The notes: generated from the letters alone by a model not told the origin. A DNA stretch of 64,000 nt from an uncultured Eubacteriales bacterium (GCA_934477125.1 CAKSOL010000014.1:13461-77460); one strand, 5' to 3'. Numbered from the stretch's first letter, positions 36,396-46,198 are shown. Translations and numbers: made by a program.

Positions 36396-36740
36396 TTAAG
36401 AAAGACCAAAGCTCACCGACAGAGCCTGATCAACCATGTCCATAGAAACCAAATCAAGCGTTCCCATTCTTTCCTTAAGCCGTTTTTTATCTATTGTACG
36501 TACCTGTTCCAGCAGAATTATGGAATCGCGCTGAAGTCCGCTTCCCTGGGCTGTTACCTTTATGTGAGTCGGAAGCTCGGTTTTATCCTTTTGGCTTGTT
36601 ATGGCAGCGGCAATAACAGTCGGACTGTAACGGTTGCCGACGTCATTCTGAACGATTAGAACGGGACGAATCCCTCCTTGCTCGGAACCGACCACGGGAC
36701 TGAGGTCGGCATAATAAATATCTCCGCGTTTGATGTTCAT
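36396..36740 (-). CDS. MazF/PemK-family endoribonuclease (EndoA-like), no adjacent antitoxin
   Basis: 114 residues, close to Bacillus EndoA (116). The family motifs are clear: NIKRGDIYYADLSPVVGSEQ, GGIRPVLIVQND, a TEL..H segment with PTHIKV, and DSIILLEQVRTIDKKRL. It cleaves single-stranded RNA at short motifs. In Bacillus the antitoxin gene lies just upstream. Here the upstream 187 bases hold only the xerD terminator and no antitoxin-like reading frame. Either the antitoxin lies elsewhere, or this solo copy is controlled differently. Confidence 0.9.
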   Translation of the reverse strand: MNIKRGDIYYADLSPVVGSEQGGIRPVLIVQNDVGNRYSPTVIAAAITSQKDKTELPTHIKVTAQGSGLQRDSIILLEQVRTIDKKRLKERMGTLDLVSMDMVDQALSVSFGLS

Positions 36741-36891
36741 TTTCTTTCACACTCCGAAATATTTTCTGCAAGTATATTTCCCGTTTTTTACAGGTTTTAA
36801 TCAGGAGATGCAGAATTCCTTATTTCATTGTATGCTGAACGCGCTTATAAGGTGTAAGCGGCAGAGAGAAGAAAACGCGCCGTTATAAACA

Positions 36892-36916
36892 AAAATCCCG
36901 CCGATAATCGGCGGGT
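36892..36916 (-). terminator. Terminator after xerD
   Basis: Minus-strand arms CCCGCCGA (36914-36907) and TCGGCGGG (36903-36896) around a 3-base loop, followed by ATTTTTG, 12 bases after the xerD stop codon. Confidence 0.85.
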
Positions 36917-36927
36917 AAATTCAAAAA

Positions 36928-37812
36928 TTATTTTGCCAGAGGATGAAATCTTGAATAATCGCGGGTATATTTATTCTTAACAAACTGCGCGTAAATCTGA
37001 GTTGAAGAAACATCCGAATGACCGAGCATTTCCTTTATATATTTCAGCTGCGCACCGTTTTCAAGAAGATGTGCCGCAAAGGAATGACGCAGCGTATGAG
37101 GTGTTATATCCTTTTTAATGCCCGCGGTTTCCGAATAATGCTTAATAATTTTCCAAAATCCCTGCCGAGACATAGGCTGACCGTTCATATTGGTAAAAAG
37201 CTTTCCGGAGTCATCGTCCGCAACCAAAACGCTGCGGACACCGTGAAGATAATTAGTAACCGCTCTTACCGCCTCCGGGTAAAGAGGAACTATTCTTTCA
37301 TGCCGGCTGTTCTTCATATGTATTATACCTATGGAAATATTGACATCGGAAACGTCAAGCTCTAAAAGCTCTGAGACTCTCATACCTGTTGCATACAAAA
37401 CCTCAAGCATAGCTTTATCGCGAATACTCTTATAATCATTTCCCGACGGCTGAGCAAGCAGCAGCGTAACCTCGCTTGTTTCAAGTATACCGGGTAATTG
37501 TTGCTTTTTCTTTTGGGCTCTTATACCACTGGCAGGATTTGAAGAAACAGCGCCTTTCAGCACGAGATACTTATAAAAGCAGCGCGAGGAGGCGAGCATA
37601 CGCGAACAGGTAGCTTCCGATTTACCGATAGCGGCAAGATAAGAAAGATAATTTTCAATATCTTTTGTTTCGGCGGCAAGGTAGTTTATCCCGGCAGTTT
37701 CTTCACAATATGAAATGAACTGACCGACATCTCTTAAATATGACTGAACCGTATTCTGAGAAGAATGCTTTTCCGAAAGCAAATATTCTTCAAAGCTTTT
37801 AAGATCAGACAT
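36928..37812 (-). CDS. xerD: Tyrosine recombinase XerD
   Basis: 294 residues, normal for Xer recombinases, which resolve chromosome dimers at dif. The N-terminal SAM-like domain (about 1-100) is followed by the catalytic domain with Arg145 (GMRVSE), Lys167, His239 and Arg242 (HTLRHSF), His265 (LGHSDVSST) and nucleophile Tyr274. All catalytic residues are present. It lies after spoIIM, as in other Firmicutes where xerD neighbours sporulation genes. It is not linked to the element at 48.7 kb, which has its own serine recombinase. Confidence 0.9.
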   Translation of the reverse strand: MSDLKSFEEYLLSEKHSSQNTVQSYLRDVGQFISYCEETAGINYLAAETKDIENYLSYLAAIGKSEATCSRMLASSRCFYKYLVLKGAVSSNPASGIRAQKKKQQLPGILETSEVTLLLAQPSGNDYKSIRDKAMLEVLYATGMRVSELLELDVSDVNISIGIIHMKNSRHERIVPLYPEAVRAVTNYLHGVRSVLVADDDSGKLFTNMNGQPMSRQGFWKIIKHYSETAGIKKDITPHTLRHSFAAHLLENGAQLKYIKEMLGHSDVSSTQIYAQFVKNKYTRDYSRFHPLAK

Positions 37813-37832
37813 AAACCTCGCCTCATTTTACT

Positions 37833-38465
37833 TTATTGAAAATTGAAAAAACCGATGAAAAAATGCGACACGCAGACATCTGTAAGAGCAGACAAAAGAA
37901 CTGCGATTATAAACAGCGAAAACCTGATACAATAAATCCGGAAATCGGAAAAAAGGCTCATCGGAGCGCTCCGCGGCAAAGTAAGCTTTGCAATTATAAG
38001 GGAAAATGAAATCGATTCCCTCGCTCCCAAAACAATTCCGATGAGAGAGAACAAAGCCGGCGGAATAAGGACGATTGCATTAAAGGCAATTCCGCGCAGA
38101 GCAAATTCGCTGTAAAGATACGATGTCATAAGACCGTAATAAAATCCCCGCCAGGCAACTGCGAGTGGTGAAATAATCAACCCCATCATAGAGGTTCCCG
38201 CAGCAAAAATCGCAAGCATATAAAGCATAGAGCCTGCGGCGGAATCAAGGAAAACCGTTCCCGGCTTTTTGCCGGCACGCTCTGATGTCAGCTGCTCTAT
38301 ACCGTTTTTGGCAAGCGATGTAAGGCTTGCGCTTTCTGCTCTTGAAGCGCTGCCGGCAATAACGCCTATAAAAAACAGAACGCACAGCATAATCAGCAGT
38401 CTGTTTTTAGCTATCTGCTCTAAAAAACGAAAATTTCTCAGGTTGACAATTCCGCTTCTTTTCAT
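37833..38465 (-). CDS. spoIIM: Stage II sporulation protein M
   Basis: 210 residues from the ATG at 38465 (GGGGGAT upstream). SpoIIM belongs to the SpoIID-M-P complex that drives engulfment of the forespore. Five hydrophobic segments are visible, beginning LLIMLCVLFFIGVIAGS; a GMISPLAVAWRGFYYGL-like segment (GLIISPLAVAWRGFYYG) and LIPPALFSLIGIVLGARES fit the family. It probably shares a transcript with xerD, 20 bases away. Confidence 0.92.
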   Translation of the reverse strand: MKRSGIVNLRNFRFLEQIAKNRLLIMLCVLFFIGVIAGSASRAESASLTSLAKNGIEQLTSERAGKKPGTVFLDSAAGSMLYMLAIFAAGTSMMGLIISPLAVAWRGFYYGLMTSYLYSEFALRGIAFNAIVLIPPALFSLIGIVLGARESISFSLIIAKLTLPRSAPMSLFSDFRIYCIRFSLFIIAVLLSALTDVCVSHFFIGFFNFQ

Positions 38466-38827
38466 TAAATATCCCCCGCTTTCTGAAACAATATATGAAA
38501 GGGGCGGACAAGATATTCCTAAATCCACAAGATTTAGTTACGGCAGGCCGAAACGCTGCTACATCTTGAAGAAAAGTAATTGTTATGTAAACCCAAAATG
38601 AGTGTTAAAAAAACAGCCTCTTAAAATTCGATTTCAAGAGCTGAAAGAGATAAGGCTAAATTTCCGATTATTAACAGCGGCAAATAACCTCTGTATATAT
38701 TTATACAACATTTTCTCCGCAATGTCAACCGTTAATTTTTATTCTCTAAATATTATGTAAACTTATTATGTAAACTACACAATATATTGTTTTGCCCCGG
38801 TATCCAGCTATCAAATTATTGTAGATT

Positions 38828-38874
38828 ACCCCTTTTATTTTTTTCTGTAATATGATATACTTTTAAAAAGGGGT
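38828..38874 (+). promoter_or_regulatory. Inverted repeat around the -10 region upstream of the fabG-like gene
   Basis: ACCCCTTTTA (38828-38837) and TAAAAAGGGGT (38864-38874) flank TATACT (38856-38861), a likely -10 box. It may be an operator or only a weak hairpin; its right arm also contains the ribosome binding site. No other feature is seen in the gap 38466-38885 except an A/T-rich stretch. Confidence 0.4.
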
Positions 38875-38885
38875 GTTTTACAGCA

Positions 38886-39620
38886 ATGGAAAAAACAGTA
38901 ATAATTACAGGCGCGTCAAAGGGTATAGGAGCAGCAACAGCAATTTTGTTTGCCCAGCAGCATTATAATGTTGTTATCAATTATAACGACTCATACGAAT
39001 CGGCGACCCTGCTTGCCCGTTCCCTCTCCTCACGCGGTCTTTCGGCTACGGCGATGAAAGCAAATGTTGCAAATCGGCTTGAGGTTGAACTGATGGTTAA
39101 GGAGACCGTATATAAATACGGCGGTATTGACGTACTTGTAAATAATGCAGGCATAGCCTGCCAGGGACTTATAACAGATATTGACGAATATGATACCGAC
39201 AGAATATTTGACATAAATCTCAAAGGTGTATATAATTGCTGCCGTGCGGTAACGCCGGCAATGGTCGAAAAAAAGGCAGGCAAAATAATAAACATATCCT
39301 CTATGTGGGGACAGGTCGGCGCATCTTGTGAGGTTGCTTATTCCGCGGCAAAGGCAGGAGTTATCGGACTGACTAAAGCTCTTGCCAAGGAGCTTGCTCC
39401 GAGCGGAATAACCGTAAATGCAGTTGCTCCCGGTTTGATTGAGACGAGTATGAACTCGAATATCAGCGTTGAGGACCTGAATAGCTTTGTTGAGGATATA
39501 CCTCTCGGCAGAATGGGCGGCACCGACGAAATCGCGAATGCGGTATACTTTCTTGCCGGAGAACACTCCGATTATATTACCGGACAGGTTCTCGGCGTAA
39601 ACGGCGGATACGTTATATAA
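38886..39620 (+). CDS. Short-chain dehydrogenase/reductase, FabG-like
   Basis: 244 residues, the normal size for FabG (3-oxoacyl-ACP reductase). The NAD(P) motif is TGASKGIG, the structural motif NNAG follows, and the catalytic Ser-Tyr-Lys appear in NISSMW and YSAAKAG. The C-terminal GQVLGVNGGYVI is typical of FabG. It stands alone rather than in a fatty-acid synthesis cluster, so a second reductase or a different ketone substrate is possible. The next two genes follow on the same strand. Confidence 0.85.
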   Translation: MEKTVIITGASKGIGAATAILFAQQHYNVVINYNDSYESATLLARSLSSRGLSATAMKANVANRLEVELMVKETVYKYGGIDVLVNNAGIACQGLITDIDEYDTDRIFDINLKGVYNCCRAVTPAMVEKKAGKIINISSMWGQVGASCEVAYSAAKAGVIGLTKALAKELAPSGITVNAVAPGLIETSMNSNISVEDLNSFVEDIPLGRMGGTDEIANAVYFLAGEHSDYITGQVLGVNGGYVI

Positions 39621-39694
39621 TTTACTCTTGTATTATACAGAAATTCCTGTTATAATGTTTTTATATCGGAATTATAAATTTGGGGGATAAAGAA

Positions 39695-40246
39695 ATGGCC
39701 ATAGGCTTTCGTAAAAGTCTTTTCGGATTTAACGCCGCTGACGTAATGGGATATATAGAAACCGCTCAGCGCGCAAATGCCGAAAAGCTAAGCACGCTTG
39801 AGACCGAAAACGAAGATTTAAAGGCATCGTTTGAGGAATTGAACGTCAAATTCAACGACATCTGCTCAGAAAAGAACGCCCTTGCCGAACAGCTGAGAGA
39901 ATACACCGAAAAATACGAAGAAATTAACCGTCTTTCCGAAAACATCGGAAAGCTATATCTTGTTGCTCATGCAAACGCTCAGGCAATTATGAAAAATTCA
40001 AACGAAATTGGCGAGCAGACGGCGGCTGAGGCAGAGCGCAACTTAACTTCGATTGCCGATGCTCAGCAGTCGTTAAATTCGGTTAAGCAGGAGCTGCTTG
40101 ATACCACGACAGACTTTTGCGGCAGAATTTCAGAGCTTATTGCTTCTCTTGAGGACGCACGCGGAAGAATAGCTGAGGTCAGTTCTGATTCAAAACAGCG
40201 TTCGGCTGATTTTAATGCTGTTTATGACTCTTTAAAGAATGAATGA
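39695..40246 (+). CDS. DivIVA-like coiled-coil protein
   Basis: 183 residues from the ATG at 39695, which has TGGGGGAT upstream; an in-frame TTG at 39680 precedes that site. The N-terminus FRKSLFGFNAADVMGYIE matches the membrane-binding start of DivIVA/GpsB-type proteins. A long coiled coil follows (about 30-180), rich in Glu, Lys and Ala. Such proteins mark curved membranes at poles and septa and recruit division or sporulation factors. It overlaps the fumarase-like gene by 8 bases. Confidence 0.7.
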   Translation: MAIGFRKSLFGFNAADVMGYIETAQRANAEKLSTLETENEDLKASFEELNVKFNDICSEKNALAEQLREYTEKYEEINRLSENIGKLYLVAHANAQAIMKNSNEIGEQTAAEAERNLTSIADAQQSLNSVKQELLDTTTDFCGRISELIASLEDARGRIAEVSSDSKQRSADFNAVYDSLKNE

Positions 40247-40775
40247 GTTTTATATAAATACATCTGAATTACGGAAATTCTGCAAAAAGCTGAATTTCGG
40301 TGATAAGGTTTATCTTTCAGGTGTTGTTTATACCTCGCGTGACGCTGCGCACAAGCGTATATTTGAGTTGCTGCACAGCTCGTCTCCCCTGCCTTATGAG
40401 CTTAAAGACGCTGTTATATATTATGCCGGACCGACGCCTACTCCAAACGGTCTTGCGATAGGCAGCTGCGGTCCTACAACGTCATCAAGAATGGATTCTT
40501 ATTCTCCTGAATTATATAACCTGGGCGTTTGCGCAACGATCGGAAAAGGGCCTCGCAGTCCTGAGGTATGCAAAGCAATAATCAGAAACGGCGGCATTTA
40601 TCTTTGCGCAATAGGCGGAGCTGGAGCCCTTGCCGCAAAATCAATAAAAAGCTGCGAAGTTATTGCTTTTGAAGATCTCGGCTGCGAATCGGTGAAGCGT
40701 CTTGAATTTGATAATTTTCCGCTTATAGTCGGAATTGACTGCAACGGAGGAAACATATTTAAACAAAACGACTGA
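40239..40775 (+). CDS. Class I fumarase / tartrate dehydratase beta subunit
   Basis: 178 residues, the usual size for the separate beta (C-terminal) subunit of iron-sulfur class I hydro-lyases. The motifs are GDKVYLSGVVYTSRDAAHKR, YYAGPTPTP, SCGPTTSSRMD and IGKGPRSPEVC, followed by AIGGAGAL. Together with an alpha subunit it would hydrate fumarate or dehydrate tartrate. The alpha subunit normally lies directly upstream, but here the upstream neighbour is the DivIVA-like gene. No strong ribosome binding site is seen, so translation is probably coupled. A bidirectional terminator follows. Confidence 0.88.
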   Translation: MNEFYINTSELRKFCKKLNFGDKVYLSGVVYTSRDAAHKRIFELLHSSSPLPYELKDAVIYYAGPTPTPNGLAIGSCGPTTSSRMDSYSPELYNLGVCATIGKGPRSPEVCKAIIRNGGIYLCAIGGAGALAAKSIKSCEVIAFEDLGCESVKRLEFDNFPLIVGIDCNGGNIFKQND

Positions 40776-40783
40776 ATCACATA

Positions 40784-40816
40784 AAAAAGACCTACGGAAA
40801 AATCCGCAGGTCTTTT
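40784..40816. terminator. Bidirectional terminator
   Basis: Arms AAAAGACCTACGGA (40784-40797) and TCCGCAGGTCTTTT (40803-40816) around a 5-base loop, with A and T runs outside. It separates the converging fumarase-like and PHP genes. Confidence 0.9.
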
Positions 40817-40840
40817 TATATAATACTTTTATTGTTAAAT

Positions 40841-41599
40841 TCAGGTATAATCACAAAACGGCTTTTTAATTCCAAGTTCATCCAAAAGATTATTATACTT
40901 TTTTACGCGCTCCGGCAAATAATCTTCTCGGCGATGTCCATCAAAGCCGATGCTTATTCGAGCTTCGGATTTGCGAACAATTTCAATCATTTTCTCATCT
41001 CGAAAGAACTCATCTACATAGCTGTGTTCGCGATAACCGTGAATTGAATCATAATTGACATTCATTTCCCAAAAAATATTTTTCTGTGCCATTCTGCCGA
41101 ACCAATCAGCAGGATCAACGCCTTTTTTCTTTATAAACGACAGCAAATCGGTATGTGCTATACCGGTTAATGCACACGAACAACGTTCGGCATACGCGAA
41201 AATATCGCCGTTAGTTACAGAATCAGGAGAATCGAGATGTTCTACAAGACAATACGGAAAATACGAAATATCAACACCGTCAGGTAAAAACAAAACACCG
41301 TCACCAAATGTTTTTACCGTCACTATCTCAATTCCCGGTATCACTTTAATTTTTCCGCTGTATTTTTCAGAAATTGCCGATATATGATCAAAATATCGAC
41401 GAAGGCAGAAGTTGTAGTCATTCACCCGAACACCTTCATCGATATGCGCAGAGCTTGAACGCTGAACTGCAATACCGTAGTTGTGATCGGTTATACCTAA
41501 CAGTTCTATTCCTCCCGAAATAGCTGTTTCAACAAGCTGATCCGGTGTGTCCCTCCCGCAAAACGAATAATAAGTGTGCGAATGAAGATCTTGTATCAT
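40841..41599 (-). CDS. PHP-domain metal-dependent phosphoesterase
   Basis: 252 residues. It starts MIQDLHSHTYYSFCG and has ITDHNYG, the first two metal-binding motifs of the PHP superfamily (as in histidinol phosphatase and polymerase-associated nucleases). GIAHTD and a C-terminal IGFDGHR supply further His/Asp ligands. The substrate cannot be named. It is the last gene of the unit that begins with the glycogen genes, 15 bases after uppP. Confidence 0.78.
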   Translation of the reverse strand: MIQDLHSHTYYSFCGRDTPDQLVETAISGGIELLGITDHNYGIAVQRSSSAHIDEGVRVNDYNFCLRRYFDHISAISEKYSGKIKVIPGIEIVTVKTFGDGVLFLPDGVDISYFPYCLVEHLDSPDSVTNGDIFAYAERCSCALTGIAHTDLLSFIKKKGVDPADWFGRMAQKNIFWEMNVNYDSIHGYREHSYVDEFFRDEKMIEIVRKSEARISIGFDGHRREDYLPERVKKYNNLLDELGIKKPFCDYT

Positions 41600-41614
41600 T
41601 ATGTTCCTATCCTT

Positions 41615-42424
41615 TTAAAGTCTGATAATCGCCATTATCATAATAAACAATCCAAGTACAACGCGGTATGCGGCAAAAATTTTAAAGCTGCCTTTTTTAA
41701 GGAAATTCATAAGGAATTTAATGATAAGTATTCCCGATACAAAGCTTGCAAGTATTCCTGCAAAAAACTCGGCGCTTAATGTAAAATCCTTTATGGAAAG
41801 CAATACTGCTGCGGCAACTATCGGAGCTGAAAGCAGAAATGAATATCTCGCTGCGCTTTCCCTGTCTACTCCCATCGCGCGTGCCGTTGTCATAGTAATT
41901 CCCGAACGCGACACTCCCGGTATCGCGGCGGCAAGCGCCTGAGAAACGCCTATAAGAAATCCCTGTTTAAAATTCATTCTTTTAAGCGAAATTTCCGAAC
42001 GGCAGTTTTTATCAACAACATACAGCGCTATACCCATTATTATAAGCGCGGAGGAAATCACAATCATTTCAATATTCAAATTTCCGTTTATAAGCTTATC
42101 TGCGCCCTTTTCGAGCAAAAGTCCGAGTATTCCGGCGGGAATGGTAGAAATAATTATGTACCAGAAAATTCTTCCCTGAACGGTGTTTTCTTTTTTGACA
42201 ACCGCCTTGTATCCCCCGCTTATCAGCGCAATCCAATCCTTAAAAAAGTAAATCAGAATAGCAAGCAGAGTTCCGGCGTGGAGCGCCAAATCGAATGAAT
42301 CGGAAATTTTATCCCATTTAAAAAGCCACGGCATAATATTGAGATGCGCCGAGCTGGAGATAGGCAGGAACTCGGTAAGTCCCTGAACTATCCCTAAGAA
42401 AATTGCCTGTAACAACTTAACCAT
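41615..42424 (-). CDS. uppP: Undecaprenyl-diphosphatase
   Basis: 269 residues, integral membrane enzyme with about eight helices. It dephosphorylates undecaprenyl diphosphate to recycle the lipid carrier of cell-wall synthesis and gives some bacitracin resistance. The two conserved motifs are GLTEFLPISSSAHL and PGVSRSGITMT. It is downstream of glgA by 15 bases, probably in the same transcript. Confidence 0.94.
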   Translation of the reverse strand: MVKLLQAIFLGIVQGLTEFLPISSSAHLNIMPWLFKWDKISDSFDLALHAGTLLAILIYFFKDWIALISGGYKAVVKKENTVQGRIFWYIIISTIPAGILGLLLEKGADKLINGNLNIEMIVISSALIIMGIALYVVDKNCRSEISLKRMNFKQGFLIGVSQALAAAIPGVSRSGITMTTARAMGVDRESAARYSFLLSAPIVAAAVLLSIKDFTLSAEFFAGILASFVSGILIIKFLMNFLKKGSFKIFAAYRVVLGLFIMIMAIIRL

Positions 42425-42439
42425 ATGAAAAATGCCCCT

Positions 42440-43861
42440 TTATTTTCCTATAAGCTCTTTATAAAGGCGAATATAGGCATTCGCCGAAGCCGCCCAGCTG
42501 TTATTACATTCCATAGCGCGCTTACGCAAAATTGCCCAGCCCTCGCTGTCAGAATAGCCTGCAAGCGCCCGCCATACGGTATTTTCCATATCATGGGCAT
42601 TGTAATTTGCAAATGTAAAACCGTTGCCCTCGCCGTTGCCGCTGTCCTTTATCGTATCGTTAAGACCGCCGGTTTCGCGGACAATCGGAATTGTTCCGTA
42701 GCGCAGAGCAACCATCTGGGCAAGACCGCACGGCTCGCTTTTGCTCGGCATAAGGAAAATATCCGCGCCGGCATATATTCTATGCGCTAAATTCTGGTCA
42801 AAGCCGAGTTTAAGTCCTACTTTATCGGGATACAGCGACGCCATCTCATGGAAAAAGGTTTCAAACTCCCATTCTCCCGAACCCAGAATAACAAACTGCA
42901 AATCCGCACGCAAAAGCTCTTCAAATACGCATTTAACAAGGTCAATTCCCTTATGCTTTACAAGCCGCGTAACCATAGCGAAAACCGGGACATCCGAGCG
43001 CTGCGGCAAATTCATTTCTCTCTGAAGCGCCGCCTTATCCTCCGCCTTACCCGATATATCGGCAGCGGAAAAATGCTTCGCAATAAGCGGATCGGTTTCC
43101 GGATTATAAACATCATAATCTATTCCGTTTACTATACCGGTGGTTTTATAGGTAAAGCCGGAAAGTATGGAATCAAGTCCGTGTGAATAATAAGGGTCAA
43201 GTATTTCCTTTGCATATGTCGGAGAAACTGTTGTAACCTTATCGGCGCATTGAATACCGCCCTTCATAAGATTTAAGCAGTTATCGTATTCCAGTATACT
43301 TTCTCTGCCCTGAGGCAGGCCGAGAACATCATCATAAAGTTCCATACCGTATTTTCCCTGATACTGGATATTATGAATGGTGAAAACGGTCTTGATATTT
43401 GCGTATTCCGGATTATAACGGTACATTTCAGTAAGATATACCGGGATCATAGCCGTTTGCCAATCGTTACAATGAATAATGTCGGGGGAGAAGCCTATAT
43501 ACGGAATTATTTCAAGCACGGCGCGTGAAAAAAACGCAAAACGTTCGGCGTCGTCATAATGACCGTACAATCCGTCACGCTTGAAATAATACTGATTATC
43601 GAGCAGATAATATATAACACCGTCGATATGAGCCTCAAATATGCCGCAGTATTGCCGTCTCCAAGACACCGGAACGGTTATACTGCAAATGAAATTCATT
43701 TTCTGCCGTAGCTCATCCGGAATACAGGAATACAGCGGAAGAACTACACGGCAGCCGACAAGACGTCTGCGCAGAGCCTTCGGCAGCGCGCCGGAAACAT
43801 CTGCAAGACCGCCTGACATAGCAAACGGATATGCCTCGCTTGAAGCAAATAAAACTTTCAT
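42440..43861 (-). CDS. glgA: Glycogen synthase (GT5)
   Basis: 473 residues. It extends alpha-1,4-glucan chains from ADP-glucose. The N-terminus is MKVLFASSEAYPFAMSGGLA, and the C-terminal Rossmann domain has SKSEPCGLAQMVALRYG with the catalytic Glu region. In the classic KXGGL substrate motif the Lys is replaced by Met (MSGGL). Some Clostridia share a related change, so activity is probably kept. It follows glgD in the glycogen operon. Confidence 0.93.
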   Translation of the reverse strand: MKVLFASSEAYPFAMSGGLADVSGALPKALRRRLVGCRVVLPLYSCIPDELRQKMNFICSITVPVSWRRQYCGIFEAHIDGVIYYLLDNQYYFKRDGLYGHYDDAERFAFFSRAVLEIIPYIGFSPDIIHCNDWQTAMIPVYLTEMYRYNPEYANIKTVFTIHNIQYQGKYGMELYDDVLGLPQGRESILEYDNCLNLMKGGIQCADKVTTVSPTYAKEILDPYYSHGLDSILSGFTYKTTGIVNGIDYDVYNPETDPLIAKHFSAADISGKAEDKAALQREMNLPQRSDVPVFAMVTRLVKHKGIDLVKCVFEELLRADLQFVILGSGEWEFETFFHEMASLYPDKVGLKLGFDQNLAHRIYAGADIFLMPSKSEPCGLAQMVALRYGTIPIVRETGGLNDTIKDSGNGEGNGFTFANYNAHDMENTVWRALAGYSDSEGWAILRKRAMECNNSWAASANAYIRLYKELIGK

Positions 43862-43877
43862 TATTTATTATCCTTTC

Positions 43878-44987
43878 TTAAAGGGATTGGTTTTTCTTTA
43901 TAAAAAACGGTTTCTTTTCCGTTCCTTTAACGGTTGTATCCGAGCCGATTACGGCGTTCTTATCGGAAATAACATAATTCACCTGAGAGTCTGCTCCGAC
44001 AGATGTACCCTGCATCAGTATGCTGTTTTCGATAACGGCGCCCTTTTCTACTTTTACGCCGCGGAAAAGTATGCTGTTTTTAACAGTTCCGTCTATAACG
44101 CAGCCGTCGGCAATAAAGCAGTTATTGACAACCGACTTTGTTCCGTAACGCGTCGGCATATCGTCACGCGTCTTTGTCAGTATCGGGCGTTCCTTGCTGA
44201 ACAAATCGTTGCGGATCTCCGGATTTAAAAGCTGCATATTCGCCTCGAAATAGGTTTTCCCGCTATTCATAACCGCAAAGAAACCGTTATGGCGGTAGCC
44301 GATGATTTTACGTTCTCCGAGCAGCTTACGAACCGCCTCAAATAAGGAATGGTCATTTTCGTCGTATCCGCGTTCTGCGACTTCGCATACCGCGTCTCTG
44401 CTGAAAACGGTAATTCCGATACCGTAATCGGTATTTTCCGGAGCATTTTTCAGCGAGATGCCGGTTATTATGCCGTTTTCAAGCGTCAAAGCCGGCAAAT
44501 CGGGACGGTTTGCCGGGCGCACGCCGTTGCGGTAAACAACGGTTATATCTGCCTGAGAGTCAATGTGAGCCTTTACTGCCGCAGAAATATCAACATTTGC
44601 AACAACATCCGCATTGCAGACGACAATATATTCCGCATTGCTTCTGCGCACAAAGTCAAGCGCACCGTATAATGATTCAATATACGAGGCATGGCGGCGC
44701 AGTACGCCGAAATTATACGGCGGCATAAGGTGAAGTCCGCCGTTTTTACGGTCAAGGTCCCAATAAATACCGCTTCCGACATGGTCAAGCAGCGAACGGT
44801 AATTTTCTCTTGTTATAAGACCGACATTTGTTATATCGGCATTAACGAGGTTGGAAAGAGAAAAGTCGATAAGTCTGTATCTTCCGCCGAACGGTACGGA
44901 AGCTATTGAGCGATTAACCGTAAGCTCGCTGAGAAGCTCATCGTGAATATTCGCAAAGACTATTCCGGCAACAGCTGAAGCACTCAT
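43878..44987 (-). CDS. glgD: Glucose-1-phosphate adenylyltransferase regulatory-type subunit
   Basis: 369 residues. It is GlgC-like but lacks the N-terminal GGxGxRL nucleotide loop: the corresponding region reads [40 protein letters not shown] and the left-handed beta-helix C-terminus are kept. In Firmicutes GlgD pairs with GlgC and raises its activity. Its start overlaps the glgC stop by 4 bases, as expected for two subunits of one enzyme. Confidence 0.92.
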   Translation of the reverse strand: MSASAVAGIVFANIHDELLSELTVNRSIASVPFGGRYRLIDFSLSNLVNADITNVGLITRENYRSLLDHVGSGIYWDLDRKNGGLHLMPPYNFGVLRRHASYIESLYGALDFVRRSNAEYIVVCNADVVANVDISAAVKAHIDSQADITVVYRNGVRPANRPDLPALTLENGIITGISLKNAPENTDYGIGITVFSRDAVCEVAERGYDENDHSLFEAVRKLLGERKIIGYRHNGFFAVMNSGKTYFEANMQLLNPEIRNDLFSKERPILTKTRDDMPTRYGTKSVVNNCFIADGCVIDGTVKNSILFRGVKVEKGAVIENSILMQGTSVGADSQVNYVISDKNAVIGSDTTVKGTEKKPFFIKKNQSL

Positions 44988-46198
44988 ACATTTTCTCCCT
45001 CCCCGACATTTTCGGTTATCATTTTATTAGCGCTTATAACTGCGCCCTTGCCTATTGTAAGTCCGTCACCTATAACGGTTATTCCCCATCCGTCGGTTCC
45101 GACAACCGCTGGGTCGGCTCCGATTTGCGAGTCTTCCTCAACAATTACGTTTTCTGCAATTATTGAATATCTCACACACGCGCCCTTTTTGATAACCGCT
45201 CCCGGCATAACCAGCGAATATTCAACAGTTGCGCCTTCCTCAACCGTTACATTCTCAAATATTATCGAATAGTCAAGCCTGCCTCCAATATTGCAGCCGT
45301 CGGTTATAAGTGAATTTTCAACATTTGCGGCAGCTGATATATACTGCGGAGGAAGCGGATTTGTACGTGAATATATTCTCCACTTTGAATCTGAGAGGTT
45401 TAAGTCGATTTTCGGATTAAGGAGGTCAAGATTTGCTTCCCACAGGGAATTAACCGTTCCGACGTCCTTCCAATAATCGTTAAATCTATAAACCATAAGC
45501 TTTTCGCCGGAATTAAGCATTGACGGAATAACGTTTTTTCCGAAATCGTTTGAGGAGTCGGGATTTGCTTCATCCTCAGTCAGATATTTTTTAAGCTTAT
45601 CCCAAGAGAAAACATAAATTCCCATTGAAGCCAGATTGCTCTTCGGATTTGCCGGCTTTTCCTCAAATTCATATATCGAACCGTCCGGATTCGTGTTCAT
45701 TATTCCGAAACGCGACGCTTCCTCCATCGGAACCTCCAAAACGGCTATGGTGCAGGCGGCTCCGGTTTCCTCATGACTGCGAAGCATTTTGGAATAATCC
45801 ATTTTATATATATGGTCTCCGGAAAGAATAAGCACGTATTCCGGATTATAGCGCTCTATAAATTCAAGATTCTGATATATTGCATTTGCAGTACCTTTAT
45901 ACCAGTCTCCGCCCTTTTGTCCCTGATACGGAGGCAATATATGCACACCTCCGTTAAGCCGGTCAAGATCCCATGGCTTGCCCGAACCGACGTAATCGTT
46001 CAGCTCAAGCGGCTTGTACTGGGTAAGTATGCCGACCGTATCAATTCCGGAATTTACGCAATTAGACAGAGGAAAATCAATAATCCGGTATTTACCGCCG
46101 TATGGTACAGCCGGTTTTGCTATTTTGCTGGTCAGAACTCCGAGCCGGCTGCCCTGACCGCCCGCAAGAAGCATTGCAACACATTTTTTGCCGTTCAC
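44984..46198 (-). CDS. glgC: Glucose-1-phosphate adenylyltransferase, catalytic subunit
   Basis: 404 residues. It makes ADP-glucose from glucose-1-phosphate and ATP, the control point of glycogen synthesis. The nucleotide loop [14 protein letters not shown], the [20 protein letters not shown] segment, [11 protein letters not shown] (metal site) and [10 protein letters not shown] are all intact. The C-terminus is a left-handed beta-helix. Second gene of the operon. Confidence 0.96.
   Translation of the reverse strand: MNGKKCVAMLLAGGQGSRLGVLTSKIAKPAVPYGGKYRIIDFPLSNCVNSGIDTVGILTQYKPLELNDYVGSGKPWDLDRLNGGVHILPPYQGQKGGDWYKGTANAIYQNLEFIERYNPEYVLILSGDHIYKMDYSKMLRSHEETGAACTIAVLEVPMEEASRFGIMNTNPDGSIYEFEEKPANPKSNLASMGIYVFSWDKLKKYLTEDEANPDSSNDFGKNVIPSMLNSGEKLMVYRFNDYWKDVGTVNSLWEANLDLLNPKIDLNLSDSKWRIYSRTNPLPPQYISAAANVENSLITDGCNIGGRLDYSIIFENVTVEEGATVEYSLVMPGAVIKKGACVRYSIIAENVIVEEDSQIGADPAVVGTDGWGITVIGDGLTIGKGAVISANKMITENVGEGENV

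Noticed and set aside
36928..37812. xerD as integrase of a mobile element
   Set aside because: It has the length and full catalytic set of a housekeeping Xer protein and sits with spoIIM. The element at 48.7 kb has its own serine recombinase.
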